DNA of 59,190 bases from Labyrinthula sp. Ha (Eukaryota > Sar > Bigyra > Labyrinthulida > Labyrinthulaceae): NCBI GenBank assembly GCA_015227615.1, contig JAALGZ010000092.1:1-59190 (forward strand). The letters run 5' to 3'. The position numbers and the translations under genes were made by a program. The notes under the pieces were generated by a model. It was not told where the DNA came from. It searched no databases and was given only the letters and a program-made list of their open reading frames with translations. Each line of letters starts with the position of its first letter. The first letter of the stretch is position 1. This document shows, piece by piece, positions 23,739-35,816 of this stretch.

Positions 23739-26559
23739 ATGTTTCCAAACTACGACTTTTTACAAGGTCAGCTGTTTGGAAGAAGTCTGAATCAACCACA
23801 ACCAAAAAGAGTACATAATCTTCTTTTCCTTTTATATTATACACTTTTTTCCTTTTTTTTTATTTATTTAGCCTCGTATAAGTGGAGATTTTCTGGACTT
23901 TGGATTGACTGACACAGACAGACCCTTGTATAAAACACTTGAAAAGAACCAAAAATTCTTTCCAGATGATTTTTTGCTTAGTCAAATATCTCCCTATTTT
24001 ATCTATTATCTTAAACCATACCAAAAAACTGGTGTCCAATTTATCCTCAAACATATTTTTAACAAAAATGGATGCATTCTAGGTGACCATATGGTACTTT
24101 TTTCTCATAGTCTTATTTTTTAGGGTCTTGGAAAAACTTTGCAGGTGATTGCTACCCTTGATTCAATTTTCTCTTCTTCCTTTCTTTCATCTTTAAAAAT
24201 ACAAGTCTCAAGACCCAGGGTGCTCATAATTTCACCAAATACAGTTATAAATAATTGGAAAAACGAGATAAATAAATGGTATAATTTAATAAGTGAAAAT
24301 GGTGATATTGATAGTTTGAATCATATTAAAGCAAACGAAGTATTTCGTAAGTTTAATGTTCGTTTGATAGATTCAAAAAAACATAAATCACGTGAGCGAA
24401 AGGAAATTGTGGATTCATGGAAAAACAATGGTGGAATTTTGATTTTAGGATATGAAATGTTTAAACTTTTAGTTCATTTGTTTTCTGATGGATCAAAAGA
24501 TGATATAATTATTTTGGATGAAGGCCATAGACTTCGAAATCCAAAGTCTAAAGTAGTTCAGATGCTTAAAAACATACCTTCAAAGTTACGCATTGTATTA
24601 ACTGGATATCCAATTCAAAATCATTTACAAGAATATTTTACAATGGTAGATTTTTGTGTTCCACAATATTTGGGAAGTTTAAAATTTTTTAAAGCACAGT
24701 ATATTCAACCTATTAAAGACGGATCTTTTAAAGATTCAACTCAAATGAGTATAAATAAAGCAAATGCAACAATAAAAGAACTTACGAAACATTTAAGTTT
24801 TATTTTATTAAGAAGAGATTATGAAATTTTAGAAAATGAATTACCAAAAAAGTTGGAATTTGTTATCTTTTGTAAGAATAAACCTTTTCAATCAAGATTA
24901 TATAAAGAATTTGCAAGAACAGTAACAAACTCAAGTGAAAATACTCCTGGAGGAAGACAAAGTTTAATTACTTGTTTTCAACATAGTCTTGGAATAGTCA
25001 ACCATCCAGATGTAGTTGCTCTTAAAGTAAAATCCATATCAAATAAAGACAATGAACAAGTTGAGAGAGCTCGATTTGTAGAATTAAATAAATGTTTTCA
25101 ACTTAAAGAAGATCAAAGTTTTGGTATTGTTCTTGGAGAAGAACAAAATACTATTTTTGTTGAGAGATTTACTCCAAATGGAATTGGTAAAGATATTGGA
25201 TTTGAACTTGGAGACCAATTTTATGCTCTTGATGGTGAATTAATAACTTCTAAATTACAGCTAGTTAATGGATTAAAACAATGTAGAAATGCAGGGGTTC
25301 CCATAAATCTGAAAATTCGTCGACTTATCAAAGATTCTGTTAGTTTTAATGATATTGAAACCCCAAAATTAAGTTCTGATGGATATGATTCAGATGTAAT
25401 TTTTGAATCTGAAAAAACTAAATCTCATTGGGATCGAGCAGAGGATCAAACAAGAGAATTTCATCCAATGTTATTATGGGCAGAAGATTTCATGGAGAAT
25501 TATAAAATAACTTATGATAAAAGTTTATCTGGAAAAACAGAAATTTTGATATCTTTGCTTTCTGAAAGTGTTAAATTAGGTGATAAAATGTTAATTTTTA
25601 CTCAATCTGTTCAAACAATGAACGTTTTGGAAAATATATTAGTTGAATTTTTAGAACACAGTTCAGATTTAGATTCTGATGCTCGGTTTATGAGATTTGA
25701 TGGGTCAACGAGTACAAATGAAAGGTTTAGTTTAGTAAAAGAGTTTAATTCGTCTAGTGTTAAAAAATGTCCTGTTTTCTTACTTAGTACAAGAGCAGCT
25801 TCAGAAGGTATTAATTTAGTTTCTGCTAATCGAGTTGTTCTTTTTGATTGCTGTTGGAATCCAAGTTATGATAATGAAGCTAAATGTCGAGTTTGGAGAT
25901 TTGGACAAAAAAAAGAAGTTTTTATATATAAATTAATTGGCGCCAAGACTTTAGAAAACTCAATTTATGCACAACAAAATAAAAAAGGAGAATTATTTGG
26001 ACAAGTTGTGGATCAAAAAACAACAAAAAGAAAAGTAACAGCACAAGAATTACAATATTTGTTTAATATTAAGAGTTATAGAGAAATACAAAAAAAAAGA
26101 AAAAATAATATGAAAGAAATAGTTGAAAAGGATGTGCAGAAAAAAATTCAACAGGATTATGTTTTGAGAACTGTAGTAAAAGAAAAATCAGATACTATTT
26201 ATAGAATAGATCTTCCAGGAAAATCAAAACCGAAAGGAATTTTTTCAGGTAAGAATTTTATGGTTTTGAGACGAAATATGAGTGAAGAAGATTGTTTGAG
26301 AGTTATTCAAGATATTGAAAGACAAGAAGGAACTATTTTACTTGAAGTTGGACAACAACCTATTGATTTAGTTGTATCTCGTTGGGATCAGAAAAGAATT
26401 CAAAAGTGGAAAGTTAAACAAACTATGAAAAATCCAGTTTTCAATCCTCAATTTGTAACACCAGAATATGTTTTTACTGCTGGAGAAGAAGAAGAAGAAG
26501 AATCAGTTGAACAAAGTATATCTATTTCTCATACTCGTGAAATATTAGAAGTTTTTTAA
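23739..26559 (+). CDS. SNF2-family ATPase, ATRX/RAD54L2 (ARIP4) type, with PDZ-like insert and BRCT-like tail
   Basis: Three exons, 23739-23810, 23872-24093 and 24124-26559, separated by 61-nt and 30-nt phase-0 GT-AG introns; spliced length 909 aa. The second intron splits the Walker A region, and splicing joins GCILGDHM to GLGKTLQV (residues 99-103), as in ATRX. DEGH lies at 230-233. LTGYPIQNHL at 257-266 has the Tyr typical of RAD54L2/ARIP4. STRAASEGINL (about 653-663) and RVWRFGQ (687-693) are helicase motifs V and VI, so the motor looks complete. Between the lobes, residues about 430-499 read as a PDZ domain (SFGIVL, LGDQFYALDG, LKIRR). Residues about 804-883 (GKNFMVLRR to FVTPEYVF) look BRCT-like. 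The start is the first ATG after an in-frame stop. Expected role: nuclear ATP-driven remodelling or DNA translocation; the extra domains suggest partner recruitment. Confidence 0.88.
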
Positions 26560-26565
26560 GACTAG

Positions 26566-26594
26566 TTTTTCTTAGCTTTTAATACTAAGAAAAA
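26566..26594. terminator. Hairpin between convergent SNF2 and GET3 genes
   Basis: TTTTTCTTAG (26566-26575) and its perfect complement CTAAGAAAAA (26585-26594) flank a 9-nt loop inside the 52-bp gap between the two stop codons. Transcripts from both strands would contain the hairpin. A role in 3'-end formation is inference; no clear AATAAA is seen in the gap. Confidence 0.4.
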
Positions 26595-26611
26595 TGTATA
26601 GTTCTGAAAAC

Positions 26612-27813
26612 TCAAGATAAAAGATACTCTTCAACAAGAGATTTGTCCAAGCCAAACTTTGAGCAGATTTTATCTACAATTTCTTCTTTTGATCCAGGGA
26701 TTGCGTTAATTCCAACTATTTCTTCAGGTTCATAAGGTTTAAGATAATTTTTTGAAAAACTTCTTAACTTTTCTGCTCCTCTGACTTCTTCATCTGTAAT
26801 TGGAAGTACAGAAATATTAAAATCTTCACCATAAAGCTCATAAATATTCCTCAAATACTTATCCTGCATTTTTTTCCTTGCTAAAAGTTTTCTACATGAA
26901 TCTTTCTCAGCAAACAAAACTTGATTCACGACTAAATTATGTGCATCTATTCCATATTTTGTCAGTTCTTGAACTAATCTCTCTGTTTCATAAACTGAAA
27001 GAAACTCAGGAATACAAACACATACAAATGTTGTAAAATTAGGATCTTGAAAGTATGTATTCACTTGCACAATACTTGTTTTCATCTCCACAAGTTTCTG
27101 ACTCATTACTTCTATAATATTTCCTTGTCCAGATGCAGATCCACCAATAAACATATTTGCTATATTTCCAAGTAATCCACCAAACCTATTCTTTAATGAA
27201 ATCACTTTATCTAAAGCAACTTCTATTGTACTTGGAAACTTTAATAGATGTAAAGTATGTCCTGTTGGGGCTGTATCAAAGATTATTATATCATATTCCA
27301 TCTCCTGAACACTTCGCATAATCTGTAAAAATGACATTGTTTCATCTATTCCAGGAATATTTCCACCTATATCTTTCAGCAAACCTATATTTTATCAACA
27401 TCTAATAAAAAACTACCTCCAAAAGGATTTGGTTGATCAGAGTCTTCGCCTAGAGAGAATTCTTCTTGCAGTGATTTTGGTTCAATTTCCATACAGAAGA
27501 GATTATTGAAAGTGTTTACAGGTTGTGGTTCATGTGTGAATTTCTGGCAAAAGGCATCAGAAAGATTATGAGCGGGATCCGTGGACACGATAAGAACTTT
27601 CTTATCTGGCTTTGCAGTGGAGAAAAGGACGCCAAGTGAGCAACTTGTTGTAGTTTTTCCTACTCCACCTTTGCCGCCAACAAATATCCATCTCAGAGTG
27701 TCTTGGTCGATAAGGTTTTGGACAGTTGGCTCAAATACTTCTTCTTCATCACTTGACATTGTTTTTTGTTCTAAATGTGGGGTAATGTTATATCGTGTTT
27801 TTTTCATTCCCAA
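26612..27813 (-). CDS. GET3: GET3/TRC40 (ASNA1) tail-anchored protein targeting ATPase
   Basis: Two exons, 27813-27417 and 27384-26612, joined across a 32-nt GT-AG intron that splits a glycine codon; splicing restores [18 protein letters not shown], the expected family sequence. Spliced length 389 aa. Deviant Walker A GKGGVGKT at residues 47-54, switch [11 protein letters not shown] at 79-88, switch [11 protein letters not shown] at 169-177, and the conserved VCIPEFLS and [10 protein letters not shown] segments are all seen. In the usual CxxC zinc motif only the first Cys (296) is present; residue 299 is Leu. Family role: a cytosolic homodimer that binds tail-anchored membrane proteins and delivers them to the ER receptor. 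The first ATG gives about 20 extra N-terminal residues; the ATG at MSSDEEE (residue 19) may be the true start. Confidence 0.93.
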
Positions 27814-28207
27814 AATATGAATATAATGTTTATTTTAATTCCGACTGCAATATAGAGAATATATTAAGTGTACCGAATTTATCCTACTGATTATAATATA
27901 ATCACTTAAAATTTTCAATTTTTCCTTTCTCTTACTTAAAAAAGTTGTGCTATCGTGGATATATTTATTCTTAATCTTGTTACTTTATTGGTTTGATGAA
28001 CTATATTCTAACTATAAGTATTTCACTCAATGGCTTCTGTTAATTGGTACATTCTTAAAATTTTTTTCTGGAAAACATCATCTTCCTTCAATGAAAAGGT
28101 TTCGACACTGAGCTGCTATACTTCAAATTCCCATGTGCTTCTTCAAAGGAATGAATTCAATATGTAAAACACTGCCATGTTTACCGCCTCAATCCTTATA
28201 CATATTG
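27814..28207. other. Intergenic sequence upstream of GET3
   Basis: AT-rich, presumably containing the GET3 promoter. No specific element recognised. Confidence 0.4.
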
Positions 28208-28455
28208 TCAACCCAGAGCATGTAATCCTGTATGAAGATATACACCTCCAGTTGTGTTATAGTTGGAGAATAGCAGGTGGCTAGGACTGGGATATGTACC
28301 GTTAAGAACTGGAGTTACACAGTCGTAGCCTCCTGTATCATGCCTGTAAGTATTGCTAGGGGGATAATAGTAATATAGATGGAGATAATTTGATTGGTAG
28401 ATATGATTTATCATCACTATGCCGGAATAGGATGATCAAGATAACCAGCCATATG
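28208..28455 (-). other. Possible small gene or terminal exons, unrecognised
   Basis: The minus strand here is less AT-biased than its surroundings and reads protein-like. A first piece, MAGYLDHPIPA, starts at an ATG near 28452. It could splice across a 62-nt GT-AG gap to a stretch rich in Gly, Tyr, Pro and Ser (DTGGYDCVTPVLNGTYPSPS), ending at a TGA at 28208-28210. The upstream side has a pyrimidine-rich AG acceptor just before the ATG region, so an earlier exon is possible. No family is recognised. Chance openness is a real alternative. Confidence 0.3.
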
Positions 28456-31400
28456 TATAATAACTAAGACAATAACGAAAGAATAGAAAGGAAGAAAGCA
28501 CGTGCCCAGCGACTAGAGTCAACACAAGTAAATACAATTTTGGTTCAGTTGAACTATAGCGATTTTTAAGTATATTTAGAGTCGATACAACATCTGATTA
28601 AAATAAGAATACTAATTAAAAATGCTAAAAATTGCATTAAATTTGCGCTGATTCAGATCTTTTTCCGGCGACCACCACTTACCATGAACAGTAGTTGCCA
28701 AGAGCACAATAACAGAGTAATACTATTAAGTTTTACATAAAATTCGCTAAACGTGTCATTTAATTAGCTATTAATATGGGCATACTTGATCAGGTGAGTT
28801 TAGATGATAATACAGAGTGAGATGAATTTGGTATGGAATCTAAACCTCATATGCCGCGCTTAAGGAAAGCAAATTCTTTAATGGAAACTAGCAACTAGTT
28901 CCCAGGGTCATCACATGATGCTGAAAGTTAATTTAAAATGTTTGGCCTGAATAGAACATTAACATATAGAAAGACAATAAGTCAAATTTCTTATCAACTT
29001 TTTATTCCAAGAATTTTTCTTAGGCTGACATTTTCATGCTGGAACTAGTCTAGTCAGGGAGTTTAGTTACCTTAATCAGCATATCGTTGAAGCAAAATTT
29101 ATAGTAACACACATACCTTTGCCATTCTTGGAAATCATAGCTCATACCCACCTATAGAACGTAGGGAAGACCCGTTTAATTCCCTTTTTAAACTAATTAT
29201 TTCTTCAAAGAATGTCGTGCTGTCTTGTAAATACACTGTTAAGCATTTTATAAAAATTGCATTATCCTGGTATCATTTCAACTAACCTATTTTTTCTAAT
29301 CTGTTATAGAACATACATTACTCGTTCTTTGTAAAATCTACACAGCAATATTCAAAACTCAATTCTGCAACCATATGTTTTTTAATTTCATATCTAAGTA
29401 CTTGAAGAAACTTTCTCCTTCAGAGATCTCCGCTACAATCTTAACTCCGAAATGGTGAATCAGGGTTCACCGAAAGATAATCATCATATATTAGATTTTA
29501 ATTGAGTTCGTGAAGAGTTAAGCCAAAGAAATCCGCTCAATTTACTAATTGTTTACACAGATTATGTCAATTGCACGCTAGCATCACAATATCTGAAACA
29601 ATGCTTCCATTTAATAACAATATAACTAAAACAACTGCCACCAAATTACAATAAACGTTTATACAACTATAAAAAGGGAGAAGCATATAACCATACAAAA
29701 AACGAATATATCAAATAGTCTCCTAGCATAAAGCCCGAATAAAATAAATTCTGCGTAGCAAAATCTTAGCGAGAAAAAAAAGAGAAACTGTGGGTAGATG
29801 TAAGATTTGGTCTGGGAAGACTCCCTTGCAATTTGAAACTTGTCTATAGAATTTCCATAGAGGCAACAAGCCATTTCAATGAGGATTACGTTAATGAACG
29901 ACCAAAAAAATTGTGATTTTAATTTCAAAGAAGGGGAAAGATATCAAGTGCTCCAAAAAATCAGATGTTTATTCAGGAATCTTATCTAGAGAACATGTGC
30001 TGCGCGTCTACCTAAAGAACATTAGATCACGGGAGTTTTCTCACCACATGGACTCGAACAAACATTTGGTAATAGCCGCGGCCCTTTTGATGTTATTCCT
30101 GCTAGGGTAACTACTGTTTTCTATTTTTAGCGGATAGGTCTCATCCCACAGAGAGAACAAGAGAGAAGATTGCAATACTTACATTCACTGTGTCTGGTGC
30201 CCTTTCCGACTAGAGGAGGCAATAGGAATAAGGTATCTATTATCTTTTGTCTGACTTTTCAAAAAACAACAAAAGTACAAGGAAGATCCAAGAAACATCA
30301 CAAAGGTTATATATCAACTAAAAAGTGAAAAGAAGGCAATCCAAAAAGGATGTAGAAAATTTTACTCCCTATAAACAAAACAAACAGGGAAATAGGAATA
30401 ATGAAAAGAATCATAAAAAATATGATCTTATTGCTACTTATGGAAGCAACTCAGCAACATAATCAATTTAAGAGATTTTTAATCCCGATACCTCATATTA
30501 TATAACTAAGTTGAAGTTAGAGCCAGTTGAATGTAAAAAAGGTTTTAAAGCGGGAAAGGTTTTCTTCAATTACTCTTTACCTTACTTCGATCCATAACCA
30601 GTGGTTACAAACACCAAAGAGATAAATTATTAATGGCTTAACAAGGTTTGCGACACCTATCTTGCAACTAAATCATTTCGTTTACTACCAGCTAAAACCA
30701 TATCGAATGAAAACACCTTTTATTGGAAGATTCCATCAAGAAGTCAAAGGAAACGTAATAGAAAAACTATTATATACCCTTGTTAGTAGACGATAGGGTT
30801 TCTGTCAGGAAATGATATATCTACAGCGTTTTGATCACCACCGATAGAACTATAATTAGTCTTCTAGGTGAAGTCATTAATTCTAAACCTTGTAAATTGG
30901 GTCAAAGGAAAGAGCTCTAAAATATTGAGAAAAAGTAATGATACGGGGTAAATACAAGTTGCATTATCACCGAAGACATAGAGTAATTAGTGCTAGCATC
31001 AAAGTACCCAGGTTATTAAAGATAGTCAGAAATTCTAATGATCTTGTGTATATCATATACCGCGAGATTAATGATGTGACGTATAATTCCAAAATAGCAA
31101 AGCAAAATAGTCATAAAGTAAGATTTCTATTTTAAGGTATACATCACCAAGTAAATTAATTTCATCTTTGCAGAAAAAATAACAATATTCTTACTGAAGG
31201 AACACCTTCAAATTTTAAGATATTAATAAGATACGGCAGTTTATCAACACATGGTTACATCAATTCTAATAATCTATATAGTTTTGTAAAAAATTTAAAA
31301 GTTAGCAAAATTTTAATCTAAAACAAAAGTACAAATGTCAAAAGAAATATAATTTTGAAGAAATATATGGAATTTTTGTTGATACTATGTTTTCTAACAA

Positions 31401-33194
31401 GATGACTAATGCGGGGAAAACTTCACCCATATTTCTGTTGTTAGCTTAACATTTTAAAGTACCTCGCTGGGTATTTTGAGGTAGTTCCTATAAGAATAAA
31501 ATTGTTTATTTATGATAATGAAAAAGAAAAGCACGGTAGCATCCCAAATAGACCAACGTAATTAAACTTTCAATATAGATATTTAGAGCAACGTTTTTTC
31601 TCTTGCAGTTTTTTCATTGATAAAAACAGAGCTATTTATCCATGCCCTTGTGCAAACTGTCGGGGGGAATTGATAGTTTGAGTTGCTTTGGTAAGATCTA
31701 TCCAGTTTATTTGTATCAGTTCTACTGTTAAATTTTTCAATGCTTAGACACGGCTGGGCCTGAGAAACTACGATTCAATGCCAATAAAGGATACTATCTT
31801 GTTTATTAATGTATTGAGAAAAGCATTTTTTAAGTACTCAAATGTAGGTATTTGGTGTTGGATGATGATCTTGAATTTCCAGTACTATCAAGAGTTGCAG
31901 ATATTGTTCTCAGATTAATGATCCAAACTGTTTCTTACTGGAATTATTGACTCTGTTTGACTACTTAATAGTAGAAGCCACACTAGAATAAACCTTCAGA
32001 CAGTAAAAATTTTATTTCTCTAGGTACATCAATCTCGGGAAGACTTGAATAATTTTATTCAAAAGAGTGAAACAAGAAAAGTAATATCCGATCAAAAAAT
32101 TAAAGAAGGGATACATGAAATTGTTTATACAGGTTGCAATATAATCTTGATTTGTGATAGAACAAAATAATGATTACAATTTTGAGATTGAGAAAAAAAA
32201 ATACATTTAACACTGGTAACTCTAAGCACCGGGATCTGAATATCGATGAGAAGCATGTACTTATAGAGCATGGGTTATTTAATAACATGTAGAAGAGAAA
32301 ACCGAGAAAATAGATACATCGAAAAATAAAGAGTAAAATGCATCTGAAATTACAGTTTCTATGCCAGCAAGCAATAGATTTGAAGGAACTTTAGTATTCT
32401 CTTTAGATTTTGGCGATTATCTCGAACCAACACACATATCTTCTTGTTTAGTAAATAAACTTGATTTCTCATATTTAATGAATGATGATGGAAATAATAG
32501 TAGTGTTACGATATTGTATGCCCAAAAACAAAACATAGATACTACTTAGCAATTTAAATAATTACATTATATATAACATATATTCTACTCATTATAATTG
32601 TGGATATTTGGCTGAAAACAGACACGCTCAGATTCAGAAGTATTATCTATTGAGATTAGGCAAATGAAGGAGAATCAGGTGGTAGTAATATTGAAAACAA
32701 AGGTAAATGTGTGTACTAAACATGGTTATGTTAGTTTTTAGAGAAACTAAGATGGAAATGTTAGCATTAACCCTAAAAGATAATCATAATCATAACTTTC
32801 CCAAGGGCGATAATACGGTTGAGATGATTACAAGCTTAAGGTTTTCTCTTCAAGTCTTAGCATGTGCAAATGTTAATGAAAGATATTAAAAAAAGTTTTA
32901 ACCAAAGGTTTGCTTCTACTAAGTTGGAGGGATATATATAGATATATAAATATCTATACATGTCATTATTCTCTTTTATGAAAAAATTGCTTTAGATATA
33001 GCTGTCAAGAGCAACAGCTCTATATTGAAGATATTTTGAGCTACAGCTGTTTTTTTTTTACTAAGAAGATGATCTTAAAAAATAGAGTAGAGCTTATAAC
33101 AGGTGTCTCATTATCATTATACTCGGGTATTCTAATTCCATGTATTTATGCAAACTCGTCAATACATAAAATCAAATATAATAACTTACGTCTA
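28456..33194. other. 4.7 kb non-coding or unrecognised sequence
   Basis: No supported gene. Short open frames (for example 29659-29928 minus, 29913-30110 plus) lack family features. A short stretch near 31632-31673 encodes a Cys-rich motif, IYPCPCANCRG, which recalls zinc motifs at the start of some DNA-transposon proteins, but nothing around it supports an element. Confidence 0.45.
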
Positions 33195-35816
33195 AGCTCA
33201 GAGAGAAGCTCCATGATTTCTTTCAGAGTCATCAAAATTGAGTTAATATCTTTTTTTTTCCGAAAATGCCCATTAATTTAAGGCTAACAAAAAGCCTTTT
33301 CTTCTTATGCAACATTGTTGTCTCACTGTAGCTGGTTCTTAAATTTACTATCGTAAATAATTGGAATTTTCCTTGTATATTGTTTACAATTGATTGGATA
33401 TCTTGGTGAGCTAAATCCTAGGAAATTACCAAAGTTGATTACTCTGGAAGGATGATCAAGGGTCGATTTAATTCAATACTTCGACAGGTAGGCTTGAGGT
33501 CACTGGGCATGGTTAAATGGAGTATTAGAAGCAGCGAAGGATGGAGAAAACTAATTTTATCTACATAGCCCGAAATGGACCAAGAAAACAGCGAAATTAT
33601 TAAATAGTAATAATTAAATATATTTAGATGTTATGAAAAGAGAAAAAAAATAGGAAATGGCCAAGTATTAAACTGAGCATGCGATTACTTTTGTTTCTGT
33701 AATAAATAGCTACTAAGGCAAGAAATATCTGTGAATCACCATATAGTGCTTACACTAAATATAAGAGGTTTTTAGACCTCAAAGATATTGTTACTACAAA
33801 GTTTATTGTCTTAAAATATCCTCGGTTAACTAAATCGATTTTGTGCTTCAGTTTGTGTTATTCAATATATTTTTAGAGAAATAATACATCCACTTAGCGT
33901 CTTCCATAGCTAGGTCTTGATGCAGATTCTTGCTCTTAAATTTCAATCTCATGAGTTTAAAAATATTGGTGGTTTTCAAATCAACAAGAAAGTTCAACAT
34001 AAACATTTTTTTTATTTCTAGCGTGTTCTGTACTTTTCTGTGACGTTCATCATCTATAAACATTACAAACTATTATTCCATTCATCACCTTCTATTTCAC
34101 GAAATTCGACATTTTCTTTGCATTAATTTTGATATCTGGATTTAAATTTGATAAGGCCTATATTTCCATATATATATTAAGTTTCTGTTTTCATAAGAAA
34201 ATTCATATTTCTTGTTTATTCTAATTCGAGTCATCAATATGTATAAATATTAGGTTATCTTCACTTTTACTGTGAGTTGAGCCTCATCGCAAGGTTTTTT
34301 GATTTTTATTTCATACAAAATTGTAATTCATAAATTTTCTGTAGCGAAAGTTTATTACTGAATATAGTTTCTTTCAATTTGGTTAATAGTTGTCTGCAGT
34401 TATTAACTGTATTGTTCATAACAATCACCTCAGCCATAGTTTATTTGGAACTATTTGGAGAGAGCAGGATATTAAATAATAAAAATTTTTCCTAGAGCAA
34501 TATCGTGAAACTATTATTAGCATTTGCCTTTCTCTTTTTTACCTCCTTAAAGTGTAGTTTGAAACAAACTTTTGCTGACTAAATATTATACTCTATTGCT
34601 TAAAGGAATTATTGAAGAGAATCTCTCAGAGATTATGAAGTATATAAGCAGAAACGTTTGTTATAGTTTTCTCTTTTTATATTCGGATGCTCTCAGGTCA
34701 AATAAAAAAATACAGATTCAAAACTAATAACTATGAAAAATTTGAGTTTCGTAACTTTAATTTCCTTGCTAATAAGGTTGACACAGATACACATTTTCTG
34801 GCTTTCCTGACACCATAGTGAGTTTAAATCTGCCTTTAAAACCTTTTATTATATCCCCTAAACTTAAGTACTGTTTCTATCGCTGTAAAAATAAGCACGT
34901 CAATATTAGTTTTGCATTCAGGGGCAATCAATTTAGTAGTTTTCAAAAATATTATGTTAACATTTGTGTGTTTGTGAGCATAAAGTCTATTAATCTCCTT
35001 AACATCTGATTATGATTCATATATTACTACTTAATAAGTCTTAAACGGATCTTCAGTGGTAACATTATTCGCATCCATCAATTAAGAGTAAAGTTATACA
35101 GAACCGATGCACTGGTAGTAGGTATCTGGTTTGAAAGATATATTAATGATTATTTGATATTTGTATTCATTCGATTATAAATATGTGAATTCTGATTTTG
35201 ATTTCTTTTGACTGATTATAATTTTATGCTAATTACAAAATAAATATCAGCATAGGATTGATTAAGCAAAATTCTACCAAATGGTCCAAATATTCTAGTA
35301 GAAAATAAAAAACAGATCGAGATCTATATGTTCCAATAATATCAAGGTAATAGGATTTATCCAACCAAACTTCACATTCTAAAGTTTTCATATGATACAA
35401 AAATTTGTTTCATTGGCTATATAAAAAAAGAGTTCAGTGATCCAGCGTTGTATTGAAAATAGATTATATATCAATAGGACTTAACAAATATCAAAATCAA
35501 AAAAAAATACTGGAAGAGTATCTTTGATATATTATCAAGACTATATCTGAATCCTATTTACTAACAAAATGGCTTGAAAATATCACAAAGATAAAGGTTA
35601 ATTGTATTTTAAAAATTCCTAAATACTTCCCTTATGCCGGAAACAAATAAGATCTGCCTATGACATCGACGTTAGGAGTTAGAACCCCCAAAATTGTTAA
35701 ATACCATCTGAATATGATCCAAAGATTGAATATTTTGTAGATCAATTTGTCAGGGTCTCTTGAGATAACTATACTCAGTTTCATTCAAGTATCTTTGCTG
35801 AAATTCTATGTTTCAC

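Noticed and set aside
29659-29928. 89-codon hydrophobic minus-strand frame as a small membrane protein
   Set aside because: AT-rich sequence yields Phe/Ile/Leu-rich frames by chance; no start context, family or conservation visible.
31632-31673. Cys-rich IYPCPCANCRG as start of a CACTA-type transposase
   Set aside because: Only one short motif and no transposase core within several kb; below the level needed to call an element.
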